DNA of 64,000 nt from Streptomyces shenzhenensis (GTDB lineage Bacteria > Actinomycetota > Actinomycetes > Streptomycetales > Streptomycetaceae), in assembly GCF_003688995.1 (NCBI RefSeq), contig NZ_PENI01000012.1:124001-188000 (forward strand), given 5' to 3'. Positions 1 to 9,572 of the stretch are shown in pieces (positions within the stretch are counted from its first letter, which is position 1; each line of letters begins with the position of its first letter). Position numbers and translations under genes: made by a program. The notes beneath the pieces were generated by a model that worked only from the letters and a program-made list of their open reading frames with translations, did not search any database and was not told the DNA's origin.

Positions 1-952
1 GTCCGGCCGTGGCCGCGTAGCCGATCCCCAGGGCGGTGCGCAGCAGGTCCTGCGGATCGCCGGGTGTCCGGCCGGGCGGTGGGGCCGAGGTCCCCGGCGG
101 GCCGGGGGTGGCGGCCTCACCCCGGCCCGCCGGGTGGCGGCGGGAGCCGTGTCCCGGGTCGCCGCGGCGGGCGGCGGCGGGGACCGGCGGGGAAGCGGAT
201 GCGGTCGGCGCGGGCCGTGGCCGGGTCAGCGACAGCGTGAGCACGCCGGTCGTGGCGAGCGCGGCCAGGGGGGCCAGGGTCGAGCCGCCGGTCGTCTCGC
301 GCCGGGACACCGCCGTGACCGCGAGGGTGTGGGAGCCGAGCAGCGCGGCGGCGGGCAGCGCACCGCGGACGGCGTCCGGGGTGCCCCGGGTGGCCGCCGC
401 GCCGAGCAGCAGGTCGAGGCCGCGGGCCGCGGCCATCGCCGCGGGGCCCGCCGGGGTGTGCTTGAGGACCAGGTCGTACGCCCACACGGTGGCCGCGAGC
501 GGGGCGGCGACGGCGAGCGCGGGCCGGCCGGCGCGGGCGGCCAGCGCGAGGCCCGCCGCGGTGCAGGCACCGGCCGCGGCGAGGGCCGCGGCCGGACTGA
601 TCCGGCCGGACGGCAGCGGCCGGTGCGGGCGTTCGACGGCGTCCTCGTCGCGGTCGGCCCAGTCGTTGAGGGCCATGCCCGCCTCGTACAGGCACAGCGA
701 GGAGCCGATGGCGAGCAGGGTGCGGGGGCCGGGGCGGGCCGCGACCGCGGCGGCACCGGCCAGTGCGTCACCGGGGACGGTGAACAGGGCGGGCAGCCGC
801 AGCAGTTCGGCCCAGGCGCGGGCCCGCGCGCCGCGCGGAACCCGGGGGCGTATCGGGTCCGGCCGGGCGCCGGTGACCGGTGCGGTCCGGTCCGCCGCGC
901 CGACGGCGGGCGTCAGCCCTGGCCGACGGGCCGCCGCCGCGCTCCTCAGCAT
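1..952 (-). CDS. UbiA-family prenyltransferase (EboC-like), 3' end off the window
   Basis: Integral-membrane prenyltransferase of the UbiA superfamily, which joins a prenyl diphosphate to an acceptor. The open frame starts at the ATG at 952 and runs off the left edge without a stop, so about 317 residues are visible and the C-terminus is missing. The Asp-rich motif NDWADRDEDAVERPHRPLPS, near residue 85, matches the first NDxxDxxxD metal/diphosphate-binding signature and the following RPhRPLPSG stretch of the family. Ala/Leu-rich segments follow, as expected for membrane helices. The start overlaps the stop of the inositol-phosphate-synthase-like gene (ATGCTGA), so the two are translationally coupled. 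The family call is firm. The EboC assignment rests on the pairing with that gene and is inference. Confidence 0.85.
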   Translation of the reverse strand, partial: MLRSAAAARRPGLTPAVGAADRTAPVTGARPDPIRPRVPRGARARAWAELLRLPALFTVPGDALAGAAAVAARPGPRTLLAIGSSLCLYEAGMALNDWADRDEDAVERPHRPLPSGRISPAAALAAAGACTAAGLALAARAGRPALAVAAPLAATVWAYDLVLKHTPAGPAAMAAARGLDLLLGAAATRGTPDAVRGALPAAALLGSHTLAVTAVSRRETTGGSTLAPLAALATTGVLTLSLTRPRPAPTASASPPVPAAARRGDPGHGSRRHPAGRGEAATPGPPGTSAPPPGRTPGDPQDLLRTALGIGYAATAG

Positions 953-2100
953 CCGGGCACCTCCGTGGGCCCGCCGGCCGGGCCCGGCTCCCGCAGCCGC
1001 TCCGCGAACCGGGTCAGTGCCGTGTACTGGTCGCCAAGGGACGACGGGGCGTCGCCCAGTGGGTCCTTGAAGTAGAAGGCGAGGTCGGTCAGCGGGCCGG
1101 TGTGGCCGGCCTCGTGGGCGCGCAGGGTCAGCCGGGCCAGGTCGAGGACGAGCGGCGCGGCCAGCGCGGAGTCGCAGCCCTGCCAGATGGTCTGCAGGAC
1201 CATGCGGGTGCCGAGGAAGCCGTCGAAGGCGACGTGGTCCCAGGCGGTCTTCCAGTCGCCGAGGGCGGGCACGTCGTCGATGTGCACCTCGCCCTGCGGT
1301 GTGCCGCCCAGGGTGTCGGCGAGGACCCGTTCCTTGCCGGCGTTCTTGGCGGCGGCCGCCGCCGGGTCGGCGAGGGCGGCGCCGTCGCCGCCGCCCAGCA
1401 GGTTCGTGCCCGACCAGGCGCGGACCGCCAGTGCCCGCTGCGCGAACATCGGGCCGAGGACCGAACGGAGCAGGGTCTGCCCGGTCTTGCCGTCCCGGCC
1501 CGCGTACGGCAGGCCGCTGCTCGCCGCCGTCCCGGCCAGCGCGGGGTGGTGCAGGCCGGTCGACGGGGTGAAGTTCACGTAGGGGCAGCCGGCCCGCAGG
1601 GCCGCGGCGGCGTACAGCGAGCTGGGCGGCAGGGCGTCACCGGTGGCGGTGGGTTCGGTGGACGACACGTTCACGACGACGGCACGGGCGAGCCCGTTCC
1701 GCCGTACGAAGCCCATGATGTCCGCGGCGAAGTCGGCGATCACCTCGTCGGGGTCCCGGGGGTCCGCCGGGGCCGGCCCGCCGGGCCTGATCTCGGCGTC
1801 GGCCGCGACGAGTTCGCCCGCGACCGCGGCGGGCAGGCCGTGCGGCAGGACGCCGCCCGCCGCCAGTTGCTCGGCCCGCTTGGGCAGTTGGCAGTCGACC
1901 ACGTCGTGCCCGCCGAACACGAGCGAGCCCAGCGGCGGCAGACCGCAGTCGGCGAACTGGGGTGTCTCGGTGACCATTCCGGTGGGCGGGTGCAGGCCGG
2001 CCGCCACGGCGGCACAGCCCGCGACCACGGTGGTGGCGACGGAACCCCGGGCGCCGATCAGCCACACTCCCACGCGGTTTCGGGAAAGGGACGCGGACAT
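946..2100 (-). CDS. Myo-inositol-1-phosphate-synthase-like protein
   Basis: 384-aa member of the inositol-3-phosphate synthase superfamily, which uses NAD internally. The N-terminus has a Rossmann dinucleotide-binding loop (VWLIGARGSVATTVVAG, about residues 12-28). Further in are NVSSTEP and the LRSVLGPMF / WSGTNLLGG region that corresponds to the substrate-handling part of the family. It is longer and more divergent than the roughly 360-aa housekeeping actinobacterial Ino1, so it is probably a specialised paralog rather than the main synthase. AAGGAGG lies about 7 nt before the ATG. It is coupled by overlap to the UbiA gene. In actinomycetes this pair commonly sits in ebo-type operons, which carry prenylated metabolites of unknown final structure; that pathway link is inference. 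Confidence 0.8.
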   Translation of the reverse strand: MSASLSRNRVGVWLIGARGSVATTVVAGCAAVAAGLHPPTGMVTETPQFADCGLPPLGSLVFGGHDVVDCQLPKRAEQLAAGGVLPHGLPAAVAGELVAADAEIRPGGPAPADPRDPDEVIADFAADIMGFVRRNGLARAVVVNVSSTEPTATGDALPPSSLYAAAALRAGCPYVNFTPSTGLHHPALAGTAASSGLPYAGRDGKTGQTLLRSVLGPMFAQRALAVRAWSGTNLLGGGDGAALADPAAAAAKNAGKERVLADTLGGTPQGEVHIDDVPALGDWKTAWDHVAFDGFLGTRMVLQTIWQGCDSALAAPLVLDLARLTLRAHEAGHTGPLTDLAFYFKDPLGDAPSSLGDQYTALTRFAERLREPGPAGGPTEVPGC

Positions 2101-2187
2101 GGGCAGCCTCCTTGTCGTGCGCGAACCCCGGCAGAGACGGGACGAAGACGGCGGGCGGGGGTCCGGCGTCCCCCGCCCGCCGCCGCT

Positions 2188-3516
2188 CTACCTGCCCTTG
2201 ACGGGCAGTTCCTTGATCCGGATGTCGCGGAAGGACACCTGGTCGTCGGCACCGTGGTTCTGGATGCCGACATGTCCGTCGCGCAGGCTCCGGGCCGGAT
2301 CGGTGTTGGTGAAATCGTTGATCTTCACGCCGTTGAGCCAGATGCGGAGGCGCTCGCCCTCCACCCGGATCTCGTACGTGTTCCACTCCCCCGGCGGGTT
2401 CAGCGCGCGGTCGCGCTTCTTCAGGTCGGCGGAGCGGAAGCCGTAGACGGACCCCGTGGTCTTCTCGGGCACGTCCGTGGCGTCGATCTGGATCTCGTAA
2501 CCGTTGTTCACGGCCGACCACGGGTCGTCCGAGGGCGGGAAGCCCACGAACACACCCGAGTTGTCGTCGCCGGCCATCTTCCAGTCGAGCTTCAGGGAGT
2601 ACGCCCCGAAGCTCTGGTCGGCGTACCAGAGCATCCCCATGCCGCCCGTCGAGGTCAGCGTGCCGTCCTCGGACAGGGTGAAGGAGCCCGGGCCCGCCTG
2701 GCGCCAGCCGTCCAGGGACGTGCCGTCGAACAGCGGCCGGTAGCCGTTCTCCGGGCGGCAGTCGGCCTGGGCGTCGCCGATGACCCAGCGGATTCCGCCC
2801 AGCAGGTGCTGCCGGAAGGCGGGTTCGGCATAGGACTCCTTGGTGTGGCCGGCGCCGGTGTAGAAGGCGCGGCCGCCCTGGTAGTCCTGGCACCAGGCGA
2901 TCGGATGGTCGCCGTTCATGGTGCCGCCGGTGTACGACGACTCGTCGAGCGAGGCGAGGACATGGGCCCGTTCGCGCGGGTTGGAGCGGTAGTTGTACCA
3001 CTCGTCCGTACGGTCCCAGGTCTGCGCCAGGTCCGAGGTCGCCGGGTGGCCGCGGTCCTCCACGTCCACCGTGGCCGGCTGGATCGCCGGGTGCGACTGG
3101 AAGTAGGCGCCGGCGAGGCCGCCGTAGAACGCCCAGTCGTACTCGGTGTCGGCGGCGGCGTGGACGCCCACATAGCCGCCGCCCTGCCGGATGTAGCCCT
3201 CGAAGGCCCGCTGCTGGGCGGCGTCGAGGACGTCTCCCGTCGTGGACAGGAACACGACCGCGTCGTAGCGCCGCAGGTTCTTCGCGGTGAAGGCGCCGGC
3301 GTCCTCCGTGGCGTCGACGGCGAATCCGCCGTCCGTGCCGAGTTCCCTGACCGCCGTGATCCCTTCGGGGATCGAGTCGTGCCGGAATCCGGCGGTCTTG
3401 GAGAAGACCAGTACCCGCTTGCCCTCCGCCGGGTGCGAGGAGGCGGGTCCCGCCACGCAGCCGAGGAGCAGGGCCGCCCCGACGACGGCGGTCGTCAGTC
3501 TGCCGGTCGAGCGCAT
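2188..3516 (-). CDS. Secreted ThuA-like / DUF1080 fusion lipoprotein
   Basis: 442-aa exported protein. It begins with a signal peptide ending in LLLGC, which fits a lipobox, so it is probably anchored outside the membrane. Residues about 30-225 form a ThuA-like class-I-glutamine-amidotransferase fold (RVLVFSKTAGFRHDSIP, YDAVVFLSTTGD, GGGYVGVHAAADTEYDW). Residues about 240-440 form a DUF1080 domain (LFDGTSLDGW, GVFVGFP, NTYEIRVEGERLRIWLNG), the concanavalin-like family now called 3-keto-disaccharide hydrolase (PF06439). The fusion of two families tied to 3-keto-sugar turnover suggests extracellular processing of an oxidised glycoside. Only 12 nt separate it from the upstream glucose-dehydrogenase-like gene, so they are probably cotranscribed. 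Domain calls are confident; the substrate is unknown. Confidence 0.85.
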   Translation of the reverse strand: MRSTGRLTTAVVGAALLLGCVAGPASSHPAEGKRVLVFSKTAGFRHDSIPEGITAVRELGTDGGFAVDATEDAGAFTAKNLRRYDAVVFLSTTGDVLDAAQQRAFEGYIRQGGGYVGVHAAADTEYDWAFYGGLAGAYFQSHPAIQPATVDVEDRGHPATSDLAQTWDRTDEWYNYRSNPRERAHVLASLDESSYTGGTMNGDHPIAWCQDYQGGRAFYTGAGHTKESYAEPAFRQHLLGGIRWVIGDAQADCRPENGYRPLFDGTSLDGWRQAGPGSFTLSEDGTLTSTGGMGMLWYADQSFGAYSLKLDWKMAGDDNSGVFVGFPPSDDPWSAVNNGYEIQIDATDVPEKTTGSVYGFRSADLKKRDRALNPPGEWNTYEIRVEGERLRIWLNGVKINDFTNTDPARSLRDGHVGIQNHGADDQVSFRDIRIKELPVKGR

Positions 3517-3528
3517 CGCGGCCTCCCC

Positions 3529-6030
3529 TCAGCCCGTGGTGAAGATGAAGTCGTCGACGTCGAACAGGGCGCCGTTGCCGGTGCTCCCCTTGAAGACCAG
3601 GTAGAGCTTGGTGGTGCCCTTCGGCGCGTTCGACACGTTGGCGCTGACGTCCTGGAAGGTGTCCCAGCCGCCGGTCACCGGCACGGTCGCCCTGCCGAGC
3701 AGCTTGCCCGTCTTGGAGCCCGCGCGGACCTCGAGGGTGCCGCCCGCGCCGCCGGAGGACACGCGTGCCGTGATCTGCTTGGCGTCGGCCAGCACGTACG
3801 GCGTGAAGGAGATCCAGTCGCCGTTGTCGATGTCACCGACCGTCTTGCCGCCGTGGGCGCTGGTCTTGCTGATCACCGAGACGCCGGAGGAGTCGTCGAA
3901 GTGCTCGGCCTGGCGGTGCCGGGGCTGGAGGACGTTGCGGTCGTGCGAGGTGAGCGCGGCCTGGCCGCCGCCTCCGTTGTCGGTGTACTGGGCGTCGAAC
4001 ACACCGAAGATGTTGGCGTTCTCGTCGTGGCCGCCGTCCGCGCTGGTCTGGATGGTGCCGGAGCAGCCGTTCGCGGAGGTCAGCGGGTGGCCGTGGGTGT
4101 CATGGCCGAGGATGAAGTTGACCGTGACCTTGGAGCAGTCGATGTTCCTGCCGTCCTCGGGGTCGGTCACCTTCACCTTGAAGGGTACGGCGTCACCGAA
4201 GCTGAACAGCTGGCCGTCCTTGGGGAGTTGGAGCGTGACGGTGGGCGCGGTGTTGCCGACGACGACCTGGACGCTCGCGCTGCCGGTGCGCCCGCCCGGG
4301 TCCTTGGCGGTCACCGTGGCCGTGTAGGTGCCGTTCCTCTTGTAGGAGTGGCTCGGGCTCGCCCCGGTCGCGGTGGCGCCGTCGCCGAAGTCCCAGCTGT
4401 AGGTGAGCGCGTCGCCGTCCTGGTCGGTGCTGCCGGCCGAGGAGAACGTCACCCGCAGCGGCGCCTGGCCCGAGGTGCGGTTCGCCGCCGCCTGGGCCAC
4501 CGGCGAGTGGCCGTCGGTCGCGTTCTCGATGCGGAAGAGGCCGGAGTTGTCGTCCCCGCCGAACCAGGAGGTGCCGTAGTCGAGGACGTACAGCGCCCCG
4601 TCGGGCCCGAAGGCCATGTCCATCACCTGGGTGCCGGTCCAGGGCACGGGGTTGATGGACTGCACGGTGCCGTCCGCGTCGCTGACGATGCGCTTGATCC
4701 AGCGGCGGCCGAACTCACCGGCGAAGAAGTTGCCGTCGTAGGCCTCAGGGAACTTCACGGGCGAGTCGAGCGCGGGGTCGTAGTGGTAGACCGGTCCGCC
4801 CATGGGGGACTCGGAGCCGTCGCCGAACTCGGGCACGGACGGGCCGTCGTACGGGATCCAGGCGGGCTGGGCCGGCGGCAGGTCGGTCAGGCCGGTGTTG
4901 TGCGGCGAGGTGTTCTTCGGTGCGGCGCAGTCGAAGGCGGCGCCGGACGTCTTGGTGGCGAAGTCGTACTCCTTGTACGCCTCGTTGTCGCCGATGCACA
5001 GCGGCCAGCCGTAGTTGCCGGGGCCGGTGATCCGGTCGAACTCGACCTGTCCTGAGGGGCCGCGGTCGGGGTTGGCGGAGCCGGCGTCGGGGCCGTAGTC
5101 ACCGACGTAGAGGATGCCGGTTTCCTTGTCGACGCTGAAGCGGAACGGGTTGCGGAAGCCCATCGCGTAGATCTCGGGCCGCGTCTTGGCGGTGCCGGGC
5201 GCGAACAGGTTGCCGTCGGGTATGGAGTACGAGCCGTCGGCGTTCACCTTGATGCGCAGGATCTTGCCGCGCAGGTCGTTGGTGTTGCCGGCGGAGCGGC
5301 GGGCGTCGAAGGCGGGGTTGCGGTCCGGCCGCTCGTCGAGGGGCGAGTAGCCGTCCGACTGGAAGGGGTTGGTGTCGTCGCCGGTCGACAGGTAGAGGTT
5401 GCCCTCCTTGTCGAAGTCGATGTCACCGCCGACGTGGCAGCACAGGCCGCGGGAGGCCTGGACGTCGAGGATCTGCTTCTCGCTGGCCTTGTCGAGCGTG
5501 CCGTCCGTGTTCAGGACGAACCGGGAGAGCCGGTTGACGCCGTCGAACGGGGCGAAGTCGGCGGCGGTGCCGGTCTCCGGTGCGTCGCCCGCGGGGGTGT
5601 TCAGCGGGGGCGCGTAGTAGAGGTAGATGAACCGGTTGTCGTTGAAGCCGGGGTCGACGCCGACGCCCTGGAGGCCTTCCTCGTCGTGCGAGTAGACATC
5701 CAGCTTGCCGGCGACCTTGGTGTTGCCGGCGGCGTCGGTGACCCGGAGTGTGCCGTCGCGCGAGGTGTGCAGCACGGAGCGGTCCGGGAGGACGGCGAGC
5801 GACATGGGCTCGCCGACCTCCGCCGCCCCCTTGGCGAGGGTGACCTGCTGGAAGTCCTCGGCCGCCGCGGTTTGGGGGTCGGCGACGGCTGCACCGGCCT
5901 GGGGGGCGGTGAGACTCAGGGTGGCGCCGGCGAGCAGCGCCCCGCTGAACAGGGCCACCCCCTTGCGGAATCGGCGTCGTCTCTGGGTCTCGCTTCTGCG
6001 GGTGCTGGTGGTGCGGTCGTTCCCGTGCAC
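3529..6030 (-). CDS. Secreted glucose/sorbosone-dehydrogenase-like protein with PKD and CBM6-like modules
   Basis: 833-aa secreted multidomain protein. The GTG at 6030 is chosen because GGAGG lies 5 nt before it; the open frame extends upstream only through a dispersed repeat. A basic signal peptide ends near AGAAVADP. Residues about 50-480 are a six-bladed beta-propeller of the GSDH family (SLAVLPDRSVLHTSRDG, GVGVDPGFNDNRFIYLYYAP, GFRNPFRFSVD), usually linked to PQQ-dependent sugar oxidation. A PKD domain follows (TYSWDFGDGA). The C-terminus has a CBM6-like carbohydrate module (RQAEHFDDSSGVSV ... DIDNGDWISF). It sits between the importer/epimerase genes and the ThuA-DUF1080 gene, which supports an extracellular role on a glycan. 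Catalytic competence and PQQ use are not shown by the sequence alone. Confidence 0.85.
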   Translation of the reverse strand: MHGNDRTTSTRRSETQRRRRFRKGVALFSGALLAGATLSLTAPQAGAAVADPQTAAAEDFQQVTLAKGAAEVGEPMSLAVLPDRSVLHTSRDGTLRVTDAAGNTKVAGKLDVYSHDEEGLQGVGVDPGFNDNRFIYLYYAPPLNTPAGDAPETGTAADFAPFDGVNRLSRFVLNTDGTLDKASEKQILDVQASRGLCCHVGGDIDFDKEGNLYLSTGDDTNPFQSDGYSPLDERPDRNPAFDARRSAGNTNDLRGKILRIKVNADGSYSIPDGNLFAPGTAKTRPEIYAMGFRNPFRFSVDKETGILYVGDYGPDAGSANPDRGPSGQVEFDRITGPGNYGWPLCIGDNEAYKEYDFATKTSGAAFDCAAPKNTSPHNTGLTDLPPAQPAWIPYDGPSVPEFGDGSESPMGGPVYHYDPALDSPVKFPEAYDGNFFAGEFGRRWIKRIVSDADGTVQSINPVPWTGTQVMDMAFGPDGALYVLDYGTSWFGGDDNSGLFRIENATDGHSPVAQAAANRTSGQAPLRVTFSSAGSTDQDGDALTYSWDFGDGATATGASPSHSYKRNGTYTATVTAKDPGGRTGSASVQVVVGNTAPTVTLQLPKDGQLFSFGDAVPFKVKVTDPEDGRNIDCSKVTVNFILGHDTHGHPLTSANGCSGTIQTSADGGHDENANIFGVFDAQYTDNGGGGQAALTSHDRNVLQPRHRQAEHFDDSSGVSVISKTSAHGGKTVGDIDNGDWISFTPYVLADAKQITARVSSGGAGGTLEVRAGSKTGKLLGRATVPVTGGWDTFQDVSANVSNAPKGTTKLYLVFKGSTGNGALFDVDDFIFTTG

Positions 6031-6126
6031 GAATGCCTCCAGAAAGGGGCTGGTTGTACGGGCGGGTGCGGTACGCCGGGATGCGCCGTCATCCCGGAGA
6101 GCGGAAAAGCGGTAAATGGTGGACCG

Positions 6127-6190
6127 GTGCCCGCGCCCCCGCAAGGGGCGCGAGGAACTGCGCGACCAGCCACAACGGCGCCGCGGACGC
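6127..6190 (-). repeat. Dispersed intergenic hairpin repeat, family R1, copy a
   Basis: Read on the minus strand it contains TGGCTGGTCGCGCAGTTCC followed by a GC stem whose arms are GCGCCCC and GGGGCGC. It fills the gap between the sugar epimerase stop and the dehydrogenase-like start. The same core recurs near 29.9, 47.7, 58.1, 58.2 and 59.2 kb. The hairpin could terminate or attenuate the operon here. Confidence 0.8.
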
Positions 6191-6223
6191 CCCACGACAC
6201 AGCGCGGCACGTCCAGCGGAGCG

Positions 6224-7222
<999 letters not shown>

Positions 7223-7235
7223 TGGCGAGTCCTCC

Positions 7236-8444
7236 TCAGCCCGCGATGGGGGTGTAGACGGAGTTCTTCTCGGCGCTCTCCTCCACCGCGGCGAGCACCC
7301 GCTGGACCTGCAGCCCGTCGGCGAAGGAGGGTTCGGGGGCGCGGCCCTCGGCGATGCCGTGCACCAGGTCGCGGGCCTGGTGGACGAAGGTGTGCTCGTA
7401 GCCGAGGCCGTGGCCCGGGGGCCACCAGGCCTCCAGGTAGGGGTGGTCGGGTTCGGTGACGAGGATGCGGCGGAAGCCGGCGTGCGTCCCGGGTTCGGTG
7501 CCGTCGTGGTACGCCAGCTCGTTGAGCCGCTCCAGGTCGAAGGCGAGCGAGCCGCGTTCGCCGTTGAGTTCGATGCGCAGGGAGTTCTTGCGTCCGGTCG
7601 CGTAGCGGGTGGCCTCGAAGGAGGCCAGGGCGCCGCCGGCGAAGCGGCCGGTGAACAGGGCGGCGTCGTCGACGGTGACCTCTCCGGTGCCGGCGGCCGG
7701 CTCCCCGGCGAGGCCGCTGCCGGGGCCGCCGGACAGCGGCCGCTGCCGCACGAAGGTCTCGGTGAGCGCGGAGACCCCGGCCAGTCGTTCGCCCGCCAGG
7801 TACTGGGCGAGGTCGACGATGTGCGCGCCGAGGTCACCGAGCGAACCGGATCCCGCCTGTTCCTTGCGCAGCCGCCAGGTGAGCGGGGACTGCGGGTCGA
7901 CCAGCCAGTCCTGGAGGTAGCTGACCCGGACGTGCCGCAGGGTGCCGATCCTGCCCTCGGCGACCATCCGCCGGGCAAGCGCCGTGGCGGGCAGCCGCCG
8001 GTAGTTGAAGCCGACCATCGCCACCTGGCCGCGGGTCTCGGCCTCTTCGGCCGCGCGGGTCATCGCGGTGGCCTCCGCCACGGTGTTGGCGAGGGGCTTC
8101 TCGCACAGCACATGCTTGCCGGCGGCCAGGGCGGCGAGGGCGATCTCGGCGTGGCTGTCCCCGGGGGTGCAGATGTCGACGAGGTCGACGTCGTCCCGGG
8201 CGATCAGCGCACGCCAGTCGGTCTCGGCCGCTGCCCAGCCGTACCGGTCCGCCGCCGCACGGACCGCGGCGCCGTCCCGGCCGCAGATCGCGGCCAGGAC
8301 CGGCCGTCGGGGCAGGTCGAAGACCCGGCCCACGGTGCGCCAGCCCTGAGAGTGGGCGGCGCCCATGAAGGCGTATCCGACCATGCCGACGCGGATCGGT
8401 GGCTTTTCTGCCTCCGGCCCGTCCGTCTGCTGCGGCTGTCCCAT
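7236..8444 (-). CDS. Gfo/Idh/MocA family NAD(P)-dependent oxidoreductase
   Basis: 402-aa sugar oxidoreductase. An N-terminal Rossmann fold (VGMVGYAFMGAAHSQGW) is followed by the family signature GKHVLCEKPLANTVAEA near residues 105-120, where the EKP lysine is catalytic. The C-terminal alpha/beta domain has GSLGDLGAHIVDLAQYL, containing the conserved Asp/His pair. GAGGAGG lies before the ATG. The gene lies between the ABC sugar importer and the sugar epimerase, so it most likely oxidises or reduces the imported carbohydrate or inositol. A 70-nt gap separates it from the upstream binding-protein gene. The family call is strong; the substrate is inferred only from context. Confidence 0.9.
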   Translation of the reverse strand: MGQPQQTDGPEAEKPPIRVGMVGYAFMGAAHSQGWRTVGRVFDLPRRPVLAAICGRDGAAVRAAADRYGWAAAETDWRALIARDDVDLVDICTPGDSHAEIALAALAAGKHVLCEKPLANTVAEATAMTRAAEEAETRGQVAMVGFNYRRLPATALARRMVAEGRIGTLRHVRVSYLQDWLVDPQSPLTWRLRKEQAGSGSLGDLGAHIVDLAQYLAGERLAGVSALTETFVRQRPLSGGPGSGLAGEPAAGTGEVTVDDAALFTGRFAGGALASFEATRYATGRKNSLRIELNGERGSLAFDLERLNELAYHDGTEPGTHAGFRRILVTEPDHPYLEAWWPPGHGLGYEHTFVHQARDLVHGIAEGRAPEPSFADGLQVQRVLAAVEESAEKNSVYTPIAG

Positions 8445-8514
8445 ACGGAAGTCCTCCTCGTCCTCATCGTGTCAGCGCCACGGCGGCGCCGTGGGGGGTG
8501 CGGGGCGGATCCGG

Positions 8515-9555
8515 TCAGCGGAAGCCCGTGGACATGTACTGGTCGATGTTGTCCTTGTCGACGACGGCCGAGTACAGCGTGATCGACGTCGGGATCTCGT
8601 ACTCGGCGAGACCGCCGACGCCCTTGCTCTGTCCGAGGGCGCGCGCCAGGTCGATCGCCGAGGCGGCCATGGTCGGCGGGTAGAGCACGGTCGCCTTCAG
8701 TACGCCGTTGTCCTGCTTGATCGCCTGGAAGGCGGAGAGCGCCCCGGCCCCGCCGACCATCAGGAACTCGTCGCGTCCGGCCTGCTCGATGGCGCGCAGC
8801 GCGCCCACGCCCTGGTCGTCGTCGTGGTTCCAGACGGCGTCGATCTTCGACTGGGCCTGCAGCAGCTGGGACATCTTGGCCTGTCCCGACTCGACGGTGA
8901 AGTCGGCTGCCTGGCGGGCGACCTTCTTGATGTTCGGGTAGTTCTTGAGCGCGTCGTCGAAGCCCTGGGTGCGCTGCTTGGTCAGCTCCAGGTTGTCGAT
9001 GCCGGCCAGTTCGACGACGCGGGCGTCCGCCGTGTCCTTGAGCTTCTCGCCGATGTAGTGGCCGGCGTTGAAGCCCATGCCGTAGTTGTCGCCGCCGATC
9101 CAGCAGCGGTAGGCCTGCGGGGTGTTGAAGATCCGGTCCAGGTTGATCACCGGGATGCCGGCGCGCATCGCCTTCAGTCCGACCTGGGTGAGGGCCTTGC
9201 CGTCGGCGGGCAGGATCACCAGTACGTCGACCTTCTTGTTGATCAGGGTCTCGATCTGGCCGATCTGCGCGGCGGTGTCGTTGGAGCCCTCGGTGATCTC
9301 CAGGGTGACGTCCGAGTACTTCTTGGCGCGGCTCTTGGCGTTCTCGTTGATCGCGTTGAGCCAGCCGTGGTCGGCCTGGGGGCCGGCGAACCCGACGGTG
9401 ACCTGCTTGCCGGGCTTGTCGTCGGCGGCCGGCTGGTCGTTCGCCGCGGGCTTCTCGTCCTTGCTCTCATTGCTCGTGCAAGCGGTGAGCAGGGCGCCGG
9501 CGGAGACCGCGGCGGTACCGAAGAGCAGTCCTCTGCGGCTGGTGAGCTGTGACAT
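8515..9555 (-). CDS. Sugar ABC transporter substrate-binding lipoprotein (RbsB-like)
   Basis: 346-aa periplasmic-binding-protein family 1 lipoprotein. The ATG at 9555 gives a signal peptide with a twin-arginine-like SRRGLLFG and a lipobox LTAC, so the protein is probably exported by Tat and lipidated. The mature part carries the ribose/galactose-binding fold (VTVGFAGPQADHGWLNAINE, DVLVILPADGKALTQVG, GIPVINLDR, WNHDDDQGVGALRAIEQAG). Its gene lies 17 nt downstream of the permease gene. It supplies specificity to the importer encoded by the next two genes; the ligand is a sugar or polyol, identity unknown. Confidence 0.92.
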   Translation of the reverse strand: MSQLTSRRGLLFGTAAVSAGALLTACTSNESKDEKPAANDQPAADDKPGKQVTVGFAGPQADHGWLNAINENAKSRAKKYSDVTLEITEGSNDTAAQIGQIETLINKKVDVLVILPADGKALTQVGLKAMRAGIPVINLDRIFNTPQAYRCWIGGDNYGMGFNAGHYIGEKLKDTADARVVELAGIDNLELTKQRTQGFDDALKNYPNIKKVARQAADFTVESGQAKMSQLLQAQSKIDAVWNHDDDQGVGALRAIEQAGRDEFLMVGGAGALSAFQAIKQDNGVLKATVLYPPTMAASAIDLARALGQSKGVGGLAEYEIPTSITLYSAVVDKDNIDQYMSTGFR

Positions 9556-9572
9556 GTCGGTGAACCCTTTCC

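Noticed and set aside
880..5055. A plus-strand open frame of 1391 codons
   Set aside because: It is antisense to the inositol-phosphate-synthase-like, ThuA-DUF1080 and dehydrogenase-like genes, which have clear domains and ribosome sites.
6031..6210. 60-residue N-terminal extension of the dehydrogenase-like protein
   Set aside because: It translates the R1 repeat and lies before a good GGAGG-GTG start that gives a normal signal peptide.
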